Below the pieces are notes generated by a model. That model searched no databases. It was not told the origin of the DNA and worked only from the letters and a program-made list of their open reading frames with translations. The position numbers and the translations under genes were made by a program. Below are positions 54,651 to 63,997 of a DNA stretch of 64,000 bases, piece by piece. Where the stretch lies: positions 1,054,001 to 1,118,000 of the forward strand of contig NZ_LT703001.1 in NCBI RefSeq assembly GCF_900149705.1, written 5' to 3'. Positions within the stretch are counted from its first letter, which is position 1; every line of letters begins with the position of its first letter. The stretch is from Sphingorhabdus sp. Alg231-15. Lineage in GTDB: Bacteria > Pseudomonadota > Alphaproteobacteria > Sphingomonadales > Sphingomonadaceae.

Positions 54651-55064
54651 TTACAATTTCTTGCGTTTCTTGCGCGCCGCCATGCGTCCGGCAACCAGAC
54701 CAGCAACGCCGAGTGCCAGCATGACCATGTTGGACGGCTCAGGCACTGTTATACCGCCAGATGATGAGCCGTTTGACGATGAACCAGTTGACGTCGAGCT
54801 GCTAGACGTACTGCTGGTCGATGTGCTTGTCGTCCCACCGTAGCTCGATGAACCCCAGCCGCCGGAAGAACCCCAACCGGAAGAGCCCCAGCCAGAACTG
54901 CTCCATCCTGATGATCCCCAAACAGAACCGCCCCAACTGCCAGATGTACTCCAGCCGCCATGCGACGTTCCATGATGAGGATACCATGTTGCGTTGGCTG
55001 GAACCGCGGCCGAAGCGCCGATCATGGCGATTCCGGTTAATATGGTCAGTTTTGCAAGTTTCAT
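54651..55064 (-). CDS. PEP-CTERM-like Ser/Gly/Trp-rich secreted protein
   Basis: The protein is about 137 residues from MKLAKLTI, chosen for the AAGGGT site just upstream. A signal peptide (to NAT) is followed by a low-complexity body of Gly-Ser-Ser-Gly-Trp units, then a Thr/Ser-rich run. The C-terminus is VPEPSNMVMLALGVAGLVA with an RKKRKKL tail, the tripartite PEP-CTERM sorting signal (PEP motif, helix, basic end). PEP-CTERM proteins are targets of exosortases and often relate to the cell surface or biofilm matrix. Inserted in the his region, with its own terminator. Confidence 0.82.
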   Translation of the reverse strand: MKLAKLTILTGIAMIGASAAVPANATWYPHHGTSHGGWSTSGSWGGSVWGSSGWSSSGWGSSGWGSSGGWGSSSYGGTTSTSTSSTSSSSTSTGSSSNGSSSGGITVPEPSNMVMLALGVAGLVAGRMAARKKRKKL

Positions 55065-55356
55065 AACGTACCCTTGGGGATATGGCAGAAAATCATTATA
55101 TTTGATGGATTGGTGAAGCAATATTCCTGCCAATCACGGGATTTCCGCCTCGCAAGTCGGTGACAGTGGTTAACGGCTTTTTCGCGCGCTGAAAAATGTA
55201 AGTTAAGTCGACATTAACCTTGAAGATAGTTGTCCCATAACGGGACAAAGCATCAGTCGAACTGGGCGCTAAATACAAGAGGTAAGGCTGTTCAGCCTCC
55301 CCTCATCGGTTATTCCGAGAGCAGAAATCCTGCGCTGAATGCGGCATTGAGTCTGT

Positions 55357-56040
55357 TTATTTGTTCTTACGCCGACGCCGATACAATCGCCCTGCTGCAA
55401 GACCGCCAGCGCCTAGACCAAAGAGAATCATCACGCCCGGTGCGGGAACAGGAGTCCCACCGGTTGATCCGCCAGGGTGTCCACCAGTTGATCCGCCAGA
55501 ACTCGAGGAACTGCTGGATGACGAACTGCTGCTGGAACTTGAGCTGGAAGAGCTGCTCGATCCACCAAAGCTGGATGAGCCGCCGGTAGATGTTGATACG
55601 CCGCCGGTCGAAGTGGAAACACCTCCTGTTGACGTGGAAACTCCGCCTGTTGAGGTGGAAACACCGCCTGAAGAGGTCGAAATTGCGCCGGATGATGTTG
55701 ACGTTGAGCCGCCGGTTGACGTGCTGGAGAAACCGCCGCTCGACGTGGAGGTGGAACCACCACTGGTCGAAGTGCTTCCACCGGTGGAAGTAGAGGTGGA
55801 GCCGCCACTGGTTGACGATCCACCGGACGATGTTGAAGTGGACCCGCCGGTGCTGGTGGAACTGAAGCTGCCGGAGCTACCCGAACTGCCTGAACTGCCA
55901 CCATAGCTAGATGATCCGCCGCGCTTCCCGCCCTGCGATTGCGCGTCCTTCGATTGGGTTGGATAGATAGCATGGGCCGGGACGGCTGCCACCGCCAGTG
56001 CCGATACTGTGCCAATAATTGCAATGCGAACAATCTTCAT
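55357..56040 (-). CDS. Ser/Thr/Gly-rich secreted protein with PEP-CTERM-like anchor
   Basis: The protein is about 227 residues from MKIVRIAI, chosen for the GAGGGATGAG site. Signal peptide to AHA, then a very low-complexity body: GGVSTST repeats (five 21-bp units), long Ser runs, and GGSTGGHPGGSTGG. The C-terminus is PVPAPGVMILFGLGAGGLAA with YRRRRKNK, a PEP-CTERM-type signal with PAP in place of PEP. Similar in design to the 54651 gene and probably a diverged paralogue. Likely a cell-surface or matrix protein. A fully antisense open frame is only a shadow. Confidence 0.78.
   Translation of the reverse strand: MKIVRIAIIGTVSALAVAAVPAHAIYPTQSKDAQSQGGKRGGSSSYGGSSGSSGSSGSFSSTSTGGSTSTSSGGSSTSGGSTSTSTGGSTSTSGGSTSTSSGGFSSTSTGGSTSTSSGAISTSSGGVSTSTGGVSTSTGGVSTSTGGVSTSTGGSSSFGGSSSSSSSSSSSSSSSSSSSSSGGSTGGHPGGSTGGTPVPAPGVMILFGLGAGGLAAGRLYRRRRKNK
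55586..55690 (-). repeat. 21-bp tandem repeat, about five units
   Basis: Five consecutive 21-bp units (of the type GTTGACGTGGAAACTCCGCCT on the plus strand, with changes) encode GGVSTST-type heptads in the protein at 55357. In-frame length variation is likely. Confidence 0.7.
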
Positions 56041-56228
56041 CTCATCCCTCATTTCGCCCGACGGGCCTTTCCGATTTCAAACAGAAATTTGACCGCGATG
56101 AACGGAGAACGCGAACAAATAGTTTAAAAAACGTTAATGAGAAAACAAGATTAATATTCTGTAAAAATAGATGGTTAACAGAAGGTTTTTTCATTCTGTC
56201 TCATCTTGAACCAAGTTGAGATAATGTC

Positions 56229-56996
56229 TTAACTGCTACGGCGCGCCGGCAGCCCTGCTGCACGAAGCGCATCATGTGCTTCTGAAATACTATGCTGGCC
56301 AAAGTGAAAAATCGAGGCGGCCAGAACCGCATTGGCACCGCCCTTTGTGACACCTTCCACCATATGATCAAGCGTTCCCACACCACCGCTGGCAACGACC
56401 GGGATAGCAACCGCATCAGAAATAGCACGGGTCAGCGACAGGTCATAACCGTTACGAGTGCCATCACGGTCCATCGATGTGACAAGCAACTCCCCTGCCC
56501 CCAATTCCGCCATGCGCACGGCATGTTCCAAGGCATCAATCCCGGTTGGCGTGCGGCCACCATGAGTGAAGATTTCCCAGCGCCCTTCTTCAACGCAGCG
56601 CGCATCTATCGAGGCGACCATGCACTGGCTGCCAAAACGGCCCGCTATGTCGCTGACCACTTCAGGGCGAGACACAGCGGCACTGTTAACCGCGACCTTG
56701 TCTGCTCCAGCCATCAACAGCGCGCGGGCATCGTTCGCCGTTCTGACGCCGCCGCCCACAGTAACCGGCATGAAACAGACTTCTGCGGTCCGCCGTACCA
56801 CATCGATAATCGTGTCACGATTCTCATGACTGGCACCAATATCGAGAAAACAAAGCTCATCCGCGCCGGCTGCATCATAGGCTCGTGCCTGCTCCACCGG
56901 ATCACCGGCATCTTTAAGATCAACAAAATTGACGCCTTTGACCACGCGGCCATCGGCGACATCCAGACAGGGTATGATACGGATACGGACGGTCAT
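56229..56996 (-). CDS. hisF: Imidazole glycerol phosphate synthase cyclase subunit HisF
   Basis: This 255-residue TIM barrel starts with [21 protein letters not shown] and has the paired phosphate-binding loops [10 protein letters not shown] and [12 protein letters not shown]. With HisH it makes IGP and AICAR. It starts 2 bp after hisA. Confidence 0.97.
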   Translation of the reverse strand: MTVRIRIIPCLDVADGRVVKGVNFVDLKDAGDPVEQARAYDAAGADELCFLDIGASHENRDTIIDVVRRTAEVCFMPVTVGGGVRTANDARALLMAGADKVAVNSAAVSRPEVVSDIAGRFGSQCMVASIDARCVEEGRWEIFTHGGRTPTGIDALEHAVRMAELGAGELLVTSMDRDGTRNGYDLSLTRAISDAVAIPVVASGGVGTLDHMVEGVTKGGANAVLAASIFHFGQHSISEAHDALRAAGLPARRSS

Positions 56997-56998
56997 GC

Positions 56999-57724
56999 TT
57001 ATCGGTTCGCCATCGCGATTGCGGTGGCCAGATCAAGCCGCCCATCGTAAAGCGCCCGGCCCGTAATCACGCCTTCAATACCGTCTTGGGTAAACTGGCT
57101 GAGCATATGAATGTCATCCAGTCCTTTGACGCCGCCACTGGCAATCACCGGAATATCAACCGCGCGGGCCAGATCAACCGTTGCTTCAATATTGCAGCCG
57201 GTGAGCAGGCCATCGCGACCGACATCGGTGAACAACAGAGAGGCCACTCCGGCATCCTCGAACCGCCGCGCCATATCGATCACGCTGACTTCTGACACAT
57301 CGGCCCACCCTTCGGTCGCGACCATACCTTCACGGGCGTCGACAGCCACGACGATGCCACCTTCATATTCTTTCGCCATATCGCGAACAAATTCCGGATC
57401 CTTCAGTGCCGCCGTGCCGATGACCAATCGCGCCACACCCAGTTCAAACCAGCGTTCGACGGTTTCCCGGTTTCTTATACCGCCGCCCAGCTGCACATAG
57501 CCTGGGAAGCTGGCAATAATGGCTTCGACGGCTTCAGCATTGCGCGGAGATCCTGCGAAAGCGCCGTCCAGATCAACGACATGGATATGCTCAGCCCCAG
57601 CAGTGGCGAACAGACCCGCTTGCTCCGCCGGATTATCGCCATAGACGGTCGCGCGATCCATATCACCCTCGGCCAAGCGAACGACTTCGCCGGATTTCAG
57701 GTCAATGGCAGGAAAAACGATCAT
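56999..57724 (-). CDS. hisA: HisA, ProFAR isomerase
   Basis: The protein is about 241 residues from [20 protein letters not shown]; the ATG at 57724 overlaps the hisH stop as ATGA, which decides against the longer start. It has the TIM barrel phosphate loops [11 protein letters not shown] and [11 protein letters not shown], and catalytic aspartates near residue 8 (AID) and 170 (FTDVGRDG). Confidence 0.96.
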   Translation of the reverse strand: MIVFPAIDLKSGEVVRLAEGDMDRATVYGDNPAEQAGLFATAGAEHIHVVDLDGAFAGSPRNAEAVEAIIASFPGYVQLGGGIRNRETVERWFELGVARLVIGTAALKDPEFVRDMAKEYEGGIVVAVDAREGMVATEGWADVSEVSVIDMARRFEDAGVASLLFTDVGRDGLLTGCNIEATVDLARAVDIPVIASGGVKGLDDIHMLSQFTQDGIEGVITGRALYDGRLDLATAIAMANR

Positions 57725-58341
57725 GGTTTCCACTCCAAAAAGCGTGTGAGGAAAGCCAGCCCGTAGGCTTGGCTTTTTTCCGGGTGAAATTGCACCCCGA
57801 CAATATTGTCACGGCCAATGGCAGAAACCAGCTTTTTGCCATGAAAGGTGGTTGCAAAAATATCGTCCGCATCTGCCGCATCAAAATGATAGCCATGAAG
57901 ATAGTAAGCCTCTCCGGCTTCCAGCAGGTCATGGCCGGTCGTAGGCGTGACATCATTCCAGCCCATATGCGGGATTTTGATATCCGCGGATGCTGCTTCG
58001 ATGGCATGTACCGTACCGCTGATCCAACCTAGTCCCTGATGCTCCCCAAATTCTATGCCTTTATCGGCGAGCAATTGCATCCCGACACAGATGCCGAGAA
58101 ATGGCACACCTTCCTGCCGGACCCGTTGATCGAGAGCCGCGATCATTCCGTCGATACCCGCCAAGGCATCGCGGCACGCGCCAAAGGCGCCCACACCGGG
58201 CAGAACAATGCGATCAGCCGCAGCAACCACATCCGGATCAGCGGTTACGACCACCCCGGATGCACCGGTTGCGATCAACGCATTGTGCACACTGTGTAAG
58301 TTACCGGCGCCATAGTCGACTAGAGCAATTTTTTCAGCCAT
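57721..58341 (-). CDS. hisH: Imidazole glycerol phosphate synthase glutaminase subunit HisH
   Basis: This 206-residue class I glutamine amidotransferase has the nucleophile FLGICVGMQLL (Cys about 85), the C-terminal FHPEKSQ (His, Glu) and N-terminal VDYGAGNLHSV. Overlaps hisA as ATGA. The palindromic repeat at 58352-58429 separates it from hisB. Confidence 0.96.
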   Translation of the reverse strand: MAEKIALVDYGAGNLHSVHNALIATGASGVVVTADPDVVAAADRIVLPGVGAFGACRDALAGIDGMIAALDQRVRQEGVPFLGICVGMQLLADKGIEFGEHQGLGWISGTVHAIEAASADIKIPHMGWNDVTPTTGHDLLEAGEAYYLHGYHFDAADADDIFATTFHGKKLVSAIGRDNIVGVQFHPEKSQAYGLAFLTRFLEWKP

Positions 58342-58351
58342 CTCAGTAACC

Positions 58352-58429
58352 CGTCATCCCAGCGAAAGCTGGGATCTCCTATAGGTTGCGAGCAATTTGA
58401 CTAAGATTCCAGCTTCTGCTGGAATGACG
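58352..58429. repeat. Palindromic repeat element between hisH and hisB
   Basis: Two small hairpins (CCCAGC GAAA GCTGGG and TTCCAGC TTCT GCTGGAA) form a longer inverted repeat whose ends, CGTCATCCCAGC and GCTGGAATGACG, match in 11 of 12 positions. This form (GTCATCCCAGC...GCTGGAATGAC) is a familiar intergenic repeat in proteobacteria. Confidence 0.75.
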
Positions 58430-58435
58430 ATGAGA

Positions 58436-59029
58436 CTAACCACCAAGCTGCCCTTTGGTCGAAGGAATAGCGTCGCCTTTGCGCGGATCACGCTCAACCG
58501 CCTGGCGCATCGCACGGGCAAAGCCCTTGAAGATGCTCTCGGCTATATGGTGGTTATTCTCCCCATAGAGCAGCTCGATATGCAATGTGATACCCGCAGC
58601 ATCGGCAACACTGTGAAACCAATGTTTAAACAGCTCCGTGTCCATTTCACCCAGCCGTTCCTGTGTGAATCCGGCCTTCCAGACCAGCCAGGGGCGTCCT
58701 GAGATATCCAGCGCGACACGGCTCAATGTCTCGTCCATCGGTGAATAGGTGCTGCCGTAACGCACGATGCCAGCCTTGTCGCCCAGAGCCTGGCCAATGG
58801 CTTGCCCAACCGCAATAGCGCTGTCTTCGGTGGTGTGATGCTGGTCGACATGGAGGTCACCTTTGACCCTAAGCGTCAAATCTATGAGCGAATGGCGGGA
58901 AAATTGCTCGATCATATGGTCGAGAAAACCGATGCCGGTCGACACGTCATATTGGCCAGTTCCGTCGAGATTTAGCTCTACAAAAATCTCTGTTTCCTTG
59001 GTGTTTCGCTCTATTGTCGCTGTTCTCAT
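58436..59029 (-). CDS. hisB: Imidazoleglycerol-phosphate dehydratase HisB
   Basis: This 197-residue protein has the metal-binding [10 protein letters not shown] and [13 protein letters not shown] motifs of HisB, and [17 protein letters not shown] monofunctional dehydratase. First gene of the his cluster; divergent from sspB across 126 bp. Confidence 0.97.
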   Translation of the reverse strand: MRTATIERNTKETEIFVELNLDGTGQYDVSTGIGFLDHMIEQFSRHSLIDLTLRVKGDLHVDQHHTTEDSAIAVGQAIGQALGDKAGIVRYGSTYSPMDETLSRVALDISGRPWLVWKAGFTQERLGEMDTELFKHWFHSVADAAGITLHIELLYGENNHHIAESIFKGFARAMRQAVERDPRKGDAIPSTKGQLGG

Positions 59030-59155
59030 GGTTGATGCCTATAAAGGCTGTATTTCATCAGGCAAGAATTTCACTGCAAAATCAGAAATATCACAGTTGA
59101 CGAAAATTGTTCAAATCCCCTTGACCCTGCCACCTGTTCGCGCCACCAAGTATCT

Positions 59156-59641
59156 ATGAATGACAGTGCCCCCGATAGTCTGATTCCTTATGATGAGATT
59201 GTGCAGGAAGCCCTGCGCGCCGTTGTTGGCCGGGTTCTCGGTGAAGTAGAGACCAATGGTCTTCCCGGAGAACATCATTTCTACATCACGTTCAAGACCC
59301 GTGCACCGGGCGTCGATATCCCCGATCACCTGATTGCGAAATTTCCAGACGAAATGACGATTGTACTGCAAAATCGCTACTGGGATCTGTCGGTTAGCGA
59401 AGACCGGTTTGAAGTGGGCCTTAGCTTTAACCAGATCAGCTCGATGCTGCATATTCCGTTCGCTGCGATTACCTCATTTGTTGATCCTGCTGTCGATTTT
59501 GCTCTGCAATTTCAAGTGGATGAGGTCGAAGGCGATCTTGACAGCCATGAACCCGCACAAAATGACGGGGATCAGGAAGCGATCGAGACAGTCGATGATG
59601 GTTCCAACGTTGTAACGGTGGATTTCGGCAAGAAGAAGTGA
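59156..59641 (+). CDS. sspB: SspB-like ClpXP adaptor
   Basis: This 161-residue protein matches the alphaproteobacterial SspB (DUF2155-type) family: a Sm-like peptide-binding core ([14 protein letters not shown], then [15 protein letters not shown]), an acidic linker and a short C-terminal ClpX-binding tail ([10 protein letters not shown]). It brings ssrA-tagged and other substrates to ClpXP. The fumC gene starts 7 bp later. Confidence 0.88.
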   Translation: MNDSAPDSLIPYDEIVQEALRAVVGRVLGEVETNGLPGEHHFYITFKTRAPGVDIPDHLIAKFPDEMTIVLQNRYWDLSVSEDRFEVGLSFNQISSMLHIPFAAITSFVDPAVDFALQFQVDEVEGDLDSHEPAQNDGDQEAIETVDDGSNVVTVDFGKKK

Positions 59642-59648
59642 TCGCCTG

Positions 59649-61046
59649 ATGCGAGGCCCTTCTCCAAAGACCACCCGCACAGAAACCGATAGCATTGGTC
59701 CGATAGAAGTCCCGCAGGATGCCTATTGGGGTGCGCAAACGCAGCGCAGTATCGAGAATTTTCCATTCCCTCGCCATGAACGTATGCCGATCCGCCTGAT
59801 ACATGCGCTGGCAACGGTCAAACAGGCAGCGGCGCGCGTAAATGGCATTCATGGACTCGACCCGGAAATTGCTGGCGCAATTGCAAAAGCGGCCGAAGAA
59901 GTGCGCTCGGGTGCTTTCGATACACAATTTCCGCTAACAATCTGGCAAACTGGATCCGGCACCCAGACAAACATGAACGTCAACGAAGTGATTGCGGGCA
60001 TCGCAAATGAAAGCCTGACCGGGATCCGCGGCGGCAAAGACCCGGTACATCCTAACGATCACGTCAATCGCGGGCAATCTTCCAATGACAGCTTTCCAAC
60101 CGCCATGCATGTCGCGGCCGCGCGCGCGTTGGAGGTTGAGCTGTTTCCGGCGCTGGAGCAATTACATGATGCATTGGCGGAAAAAGCACAGAACTGGAAG
60201 GCAATCGTAAAAATTGGCCGGACCCATTTGCAAGATGCGACGCCACTGACGCTGGGCCAAGAATTTTCCGGCTATGCCGCACAATTACTGGCTGCGCGCG
60301 ACCGCATCGAGGCGGTCTTGCCGCGACTCTATCAACTCGCGCAGGGCGGGACCGCAGTGGGTACTGGTCTCAACGCTCCGGAAAATTTCGGAGCACATAT
60401 TGCTCGAGAAATAGCGAAGATCACCGGATTGAAGTTTACCTCCGCGCAGAATAAATTTGCCGAACTGGCTGCGCATGACACGATGGTCGAACTGTCAGGC
60501 GCACTCAATACGCTCGCTGTATCGCTCACCAAGATTGCCAATGACATCCGCCTGCTCGGCTCTGGCCCCCGATCCGGTCTCGGCGAACTTATCCTGCCAG
60601 CCAATGAACCCGGCAGCTCGATCATGCCGGGTAAGGTCAATCCAACCCAATGCGAAATGCTGACTATGGTGGCGGCGCAAGTGATCGGCAATCATCAGGC
60701 TGTGACTGTCGGTGGAATGCAGGGTCATCTGGAGCTCAACGTGTTCAAACCGATGATCGGCGCCAACGTCCTGCGCTCGATAGAGATTGCGTCGATTGGC
60801 ATGTCGAGTTTTGCTGCACGCTGCGTCGACGGGCTGGAAGCCAATGACGCCCGCATTGCCGAACTTGTCGATCAATCATTAATGCTGGTTACCGCGCTTG
60901 CGCCGGTTATCGGCTATGACAACGCGTCCAAAATCGCCAAACATGCGCATGAAACAGGCATGACCCTGCGCGAGGCTGCCCTGAAATTGGGACTAGTCGA
61001 CCCCCAAACCTATGACGCCCATGTTAAACCGGATAATATGGTATAA
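59649..61046 (+). CDS. fumC: Class II fumarate hydratase
   Basis: This 465-residue protein carries the fumarase/aspartase signature [16 protein letters not shown], the substrate-site [15 protein letters not shown], and [11 protein letters not shown]. Catalyses the reversible hydration of fumarate to malate. It follows sspB. Confidence 0.95.
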   Translation: MRGPSPKTTRTETDSIGPIEVPQDAYWGAQTQRSIENFPFPRHERMPIRLIHALATVKQAAARVNGIHGLDPEIAGAIAKAAEEVRSGAFDTQFPLTIWQTGSGTQTNMNVNEVIAGIANESLTGIRGGKDPVHPNDHVNRGQSSNDSFPTAMHVAAARALEVELFPALEQLHDALAEKAQNWKAIVKIGRTHLQDATPLTLGQEFSGYAAQLLAARDRIEAVLPRLYQLAQGGTAVGTGLNAPENFGAHIAREIAKITGLKFTSAQNKFAELAAHDTMVELSGALNTLAVSLTKIANDIRLLGSGPRSGLGELILPANEPGSSIMPGKVNPTQCEMLTMVAAQVIGNHQAVTVGGMQGHLELNVFKPMIGANVLRSIEIASIGMSSFAARCVDGLEANDARIAELVDQSLMLVTALAPVIGYDNASKIAKHAHETGMTLREAALKLGLVDPQTYDAHVKPDNMV

Positions 61047-61074
61047 GTTATTGCGATATAACAATAAACGATAG

Positions 61075-61299
61075 TTTCAGGGCGTACGCATTGACGTCTT
61101 CGCGTGCGAATTCAACTCCAGCTCTGTCGATTTCAAGGTCCGCTGGTGGTCGGGATCCAAACCCCGTGCCATGGATGAAAGCCACGATAATGGTATCCGT
61201 ACGATCAGACGCGCACCGGAAGAAGCGGGTATCGAAATTCCCTTTCCTTATGTTACACATACATTCAAGGAACCTGTACCACTCGCAGCAAAGGACTAG
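61075..61299 (+). pseudogene. C-terminal remnant of an MscS-type mechanosensitive channel gene
   Basis: A frame opening after an upstream TAG at 61072 reads FNSSSVDFKVRWWSGSKPRA and ends with IEIPFPYVTHTFKEPVPLAAKD at a TAG at 61297-61299. This is the C-terminal cytoplasmic region of an MscS-family channel, with the rest missing. No start codon or membrane domain is in the 28 bp between fumC and this point. It is a truncated relic. Confidence 0.75.
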
Positions 61300-61304
61300 A
61301 AATC

Positions 61305-61574
61305 ATGTCGCTCATTCGCAATGTCGCCACCGCCATTGTTGGCAATGAGGCGCGAAAGCGTGGAAAAGGTAATGGCTTGCTGGGCTTCGGTGTAGGTATA
61401 TTAGCAGCGCGTATCGCTACCAGATCGCTACCAGGCGCGCTGCTGGTCGGTGGTGCAATGGTTGCCAAAGCGCTCTACGACCGGTCCAAGGAAGAGGATG
61501 AGCAACTTCCTGCTTCTGATCAGGTGATCGACATAGTGGGTACACCCGCACCGACCGAACCAGTGGAAAGCTAG
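61305..61574 (+). CDS. Small glycine-rich hydrophobic protein
   Basis: This 89-residue protein starts at 61305 behind AAAGGA. A glycine/alanine-rich hydrophobic stretch (GLLGFGVGILAARIA, PGALLVGGAMVAKALY) could span or insert in the membrane, and an acidic C-terminal tail follows. Not recognised beyond that. It directly follows the MscS remnant, so it may have once been co-transcribed with the channel. Confidence 0.6.
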   Translation: MSLIRNVATAIVGNEARKRGKGNGLLGFGVGILAARIATRSLPGALLVGGAMVAKALYDRSKEEDEQLPASDQVIDIVGTPAPTEPVES

Positions 61575-61624
61575 ACTATCGACATCTTTCAGCTGCTAAA
61601 CATACCCAGACATTTAAAGAGATT

Positions 61625-62158
61625 TCAGGCGTAGCCAACCTTCACATTCGCCTTACGCTGACGGCGGCGCGTTGTTCTCAGAGCACCGCCAATGGCACCA
61701 AAGCCGAATATCATGAATGCCCAGACAGCGGGTTCCGGAACGGCGGTAGCATTGGCGAATGCCAACGTCCCGGAATAAGAACCAGTCCCGCCAGAGGTGC
61801 CCGTGACGATAAGCGTTTGCAGGCCTCCCGGTATCAGCAAATCTTCTATGCTGCGAAACTCAATCCTGCCAGCCTGGACCAGATCAAATTCTGTACCGTT
61901 GATGGTCACAGAGGAAAAATCGATATTGCTCGAAGGATCGGAAGACGCGATTGACGAAATCGTCGCTGACAACAGTCCCGGTGATACGCCAGTGTCAAAA
62001 ATAAACTCGTCAGAAAATGTATCAGCCGTTACGTCATCATTCCCAAACACGCCATCGCTGCCATCAAAGTCCAGAAAAACCGCAGCGTTAGCCGAACCAG
62101 GAACAGCCAAAGCCAACATTGGTGCAATGGCAAGCGTACAAGAAAAACCACGTTTCAT
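61625..62158 (-). CDS. PEPxxWA-CTERM-anchored secreted protein
   Basis: The protein is about 177 residues from MKRGFSCT, chosen for the GGGAGAGAT site. Signal peptide to NAA, then an FxDxF start (AVFLDFDGSDGVFGND) of this family, a beta-rich middle and the C-terminal VPEPAVWAFMIFGFGAIGG with a basic RTTRRRQRK tail. The PEPxxWA form is typical of sphingomonads. Sorting by an exosortase is expected, but none is in the window. Confidence 0.85.
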   Translation of the reverse strand: MKRGFSCTLAIAPMLALAVPGSANAAVFLDFDGSDGVFGNDDVTADTFSDEFIFDTGVSPGLLSATISSIASSDPSSNIDFSSVTINGTEFDLVQAGRIEFRSIEDLLIPGGLQTLIVTGTSGGTGSYSGTLAFANATAVPEPAVWAFMIFGFGAIGGALRTTRRRQRKANVKVGYA

Positions 62159-62309
62159 TACAATCTCTCCCACAAAGGGTAAAAAGACTGCCCCACGCGA
62201 ATCTTTTACAGTAAATCAATATATTACAACAGCGGGTTTATTGTAATTTCGTCGTCCTAATTGCACGTACTGGCAATATAATATGCAGAAAGACGCTGTA
62301 GTCGAAAGG

Positions 62310-62885
62310 CTATGCTGCGCCCTGCCAGACCTTGATCGCCTCAACCGGGAAGGTCAGCATTAAGACATTGAGCGTAAGATTGTCGCGGATGGCATAGAGG
62401 GCCAGCAGTTCAAAAATCACTGCTACCGCCACTGTCCCCATCACCGGCATGCGCCGCGCCGCGAAAAAACCCAGCGTCATCCAGCCGATATCGGCCATCG
62501 AATTGATAATACTGTCCCCTGCATAGCCAAAGGCAAAGGTTGCCTCGCGATAACGGTTGATGATCAGAGGTGAGTTTTCCAGAATTTCCCAAAAACCCTC
62601 GATGAATACCGCCAAGCATAGTGCCAGTCCCAACCGAGCCGCCTCCGGCTGTTTGCGAAACAGCCAATAGCCAAGCCCATAAAACAGAAAGCCGTGGATG
62701 ATATGGCTGAACGTATACCAGTCGGCCAGATGCTGGCTATTCTCTGCCGACTGTACCGCACCATGCCAAAGCTTCACCGTTCCGCACTCACAAATTGGTG
62801 GCCGATCCATCCCAAACAATATCGCCAGTGTGAGTATCGCCAAACCGACTGCGGCCAGTGCATGATTGCGTGATAATATCTTCAT
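62310..62885 (-). CDS. DUF2585-family membrane protein
   Basis: The protein is about 191 residues from MKILSRNH behind GGGGGGTAT. Four or five membrane helices, with the family core [15 protein letters not shown] and [22 protein letters not shown]2585/UPF0314 proteins are found across alphaproteobacteria without a known role. Confidence 0.87.
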   Translation of the reverse strand: MKILSRNHALAAVGLAILTLAILFGMDRPPICECGTVKLWHGAVQSAENSQHLADWYTFSHIIHGFLFYGLGYWLFRKQPEAARLGLALCLAVFIEGFWEILENSPLIINRYREATFAFGYAGDSIINSMADIGWMTLGFFAARRMPVMGTVAVAVIFELLALYAIRDNLTLNVLMLTFPVEAIKVWQGAA

Positions 62886-63086
62886 ATACCCCCCAAAGAT
62901 TGACGAGCAATTCAGCAGCATGGTCGGACAATTGCAAGCAGCATCCTCACCACGTCAAATTGACCGAAAGGCCACAGCAAAATGGAGCCCGCCAATATTC
63001 TGGACTTTCCGTGGCACCAAGACAATGAAGCGGGGCTGAAGACTCTATTCCAAATGTCCATCAATTCCCGAACATCCACGCAGGCG

Positions 63087-63953
63087 TTATTTAAAAACAG
63101 CTGCTATATTCTTGATCAACCGTTCCATCACCGGGTCAGGATAACCTTCGTCCCGGCGGACAATCCACATTTCGAAGGCGAGACCATCAACCGGGCCGAA
63201 GACCTCGGCCAAATGCTGCTCTTGCCGGCCAATAAACCTGGGCAGCAAGGCCAACGCCTCATTATGACGTGTCGCATCAAGAACAAGAGCCGTCGAATTC
63301 ATCCGGAATCTAATCTGCTCTTCACCGATATTCTCGGTGATCCAGCGCGCACTTTGTAACTGCGCGTTCGCCCGCGAATGGGCTATCCATGCATAGCCAC
63401 GCAGGGCATCAAGACTATTAATCTCCCTGTCGCTGAAAAATGTCTTCGCGCCAAAGACCGAAAACATACCATATTTATCGGAATGCAGTCGACGCGCCTT
63501 GAGCTGTCCAGACTCGGGACGCTTGTTGCGTAGCGCCAGGTCGGCCTCACCGCTGCTTACATTAACCATCGCATTTGTTGGCCTGAGCTCAATATCCACA
63601 CTGCCAAGGCCTTTTTGCAGCTGCCCTAGATATTTGGACAAATAGCCGCCGATCAACTCTCCGCAGGTCACAATGATCTGGCGGCGTGTTGAACGCGCAC
63701 CAATGACCGCCCTGTCCCAACTGCGCCCAGCTTGTGCCATCTCCATAGCGGGCCCACGTAAGCCCTCCCCCAGCGGCGTCAGCGTTGTGCCTTCGCGGCC
63801 ACGGATGAACAGCGCACTGCCCAATTCAGCTTCAAGAGCCTTTACTCGCCGACTTATAGTCGCTTGTGTCGTGCCCAATTCCCGTGCTGCTGCGGAAAAG
63901 CTGCCATGCTCAATCACCGCATGAAACCAGTGTATGTCCGACCAATTTGCCAA
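63087..63953 (-). CDS. LysR-family transcriptional regulator
   Basis: This 288-residue protein has the N-terminal LysR helix-turn-helix (FSAAARELGTTQATISRRVK, about residues 18-37) and a periplasmic-binding-like effector domain. Its upstream region has a perfect palindrome at 63980-63997, the likely site for the protein or a neighbour. The effector is unknown. Confidence 0.9.
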   Translation of the reverse strand: MANWSDIHWFHAVIEHGSFSAAARELGTTQATISRRVKALEAELGSALFIRGREGTTLTPLGEGLRGPAMEMAQAGRSWDRAVIGARSTRRQIIVTCGELIGGYLSKYLGQLQKGLGSVDIELRPTNAMVNVSSGEADLALRNKRPESGQLKARRLHSDKYGMFSVFGAKTFFSDREINSLDALRGYAWIAHSRANAQLQSARWITENIGEEQIRFRMNSTALVLDATRHNEALALLPRFIGRQEQHLAEVFGPVDGLAFEMWIVRRDEGYPDPVMERLIKNIAAVFK

Positions 63954-63979
63954 CAGCAGGTCTCCTTTTCACCCATGTG

Positions 63980-63997
63980 CCATACAAATTTGTATGG
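63980..63997. promoter_or_regulatory. 18-bp perfect palindrome upstream of the LysR gene
   Basis: CCATACAAATTTGTATGG is a perfect 18-bp palindrome, 27 bp upstream of the LysR start, at the window edge. It includes an ATAC-N6-GTAT core similar to LysR boxes. It could also control a divergent gene beyond the edge. Confidence 0.6.

Noticed and set aside
55361-55906. A 181-residue plus-strand open frame rich in Pro, Glu and Val
   Set aside because: It is the exact antisense of the Ser/Gly repeats of the secreted protein gene. The repeats keep both frames open. No start signal or known motif.
55357-56040. A possible CRISPR-like repeat array
   Set aside because: Repeats are 21-bp in-frame units without spacers and code for a Ser/Thr/Gly heptad, so not CRISPR.
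61091-61348. An 85-residue plus-strand open frame
   Set aside because: Lies in a different frame over the MscS remnant, which is the recognisable one.
62982-63359. A 125-residue plus-strand frame
   Set aside because: Mostly antisense to the LysR gene and without features.
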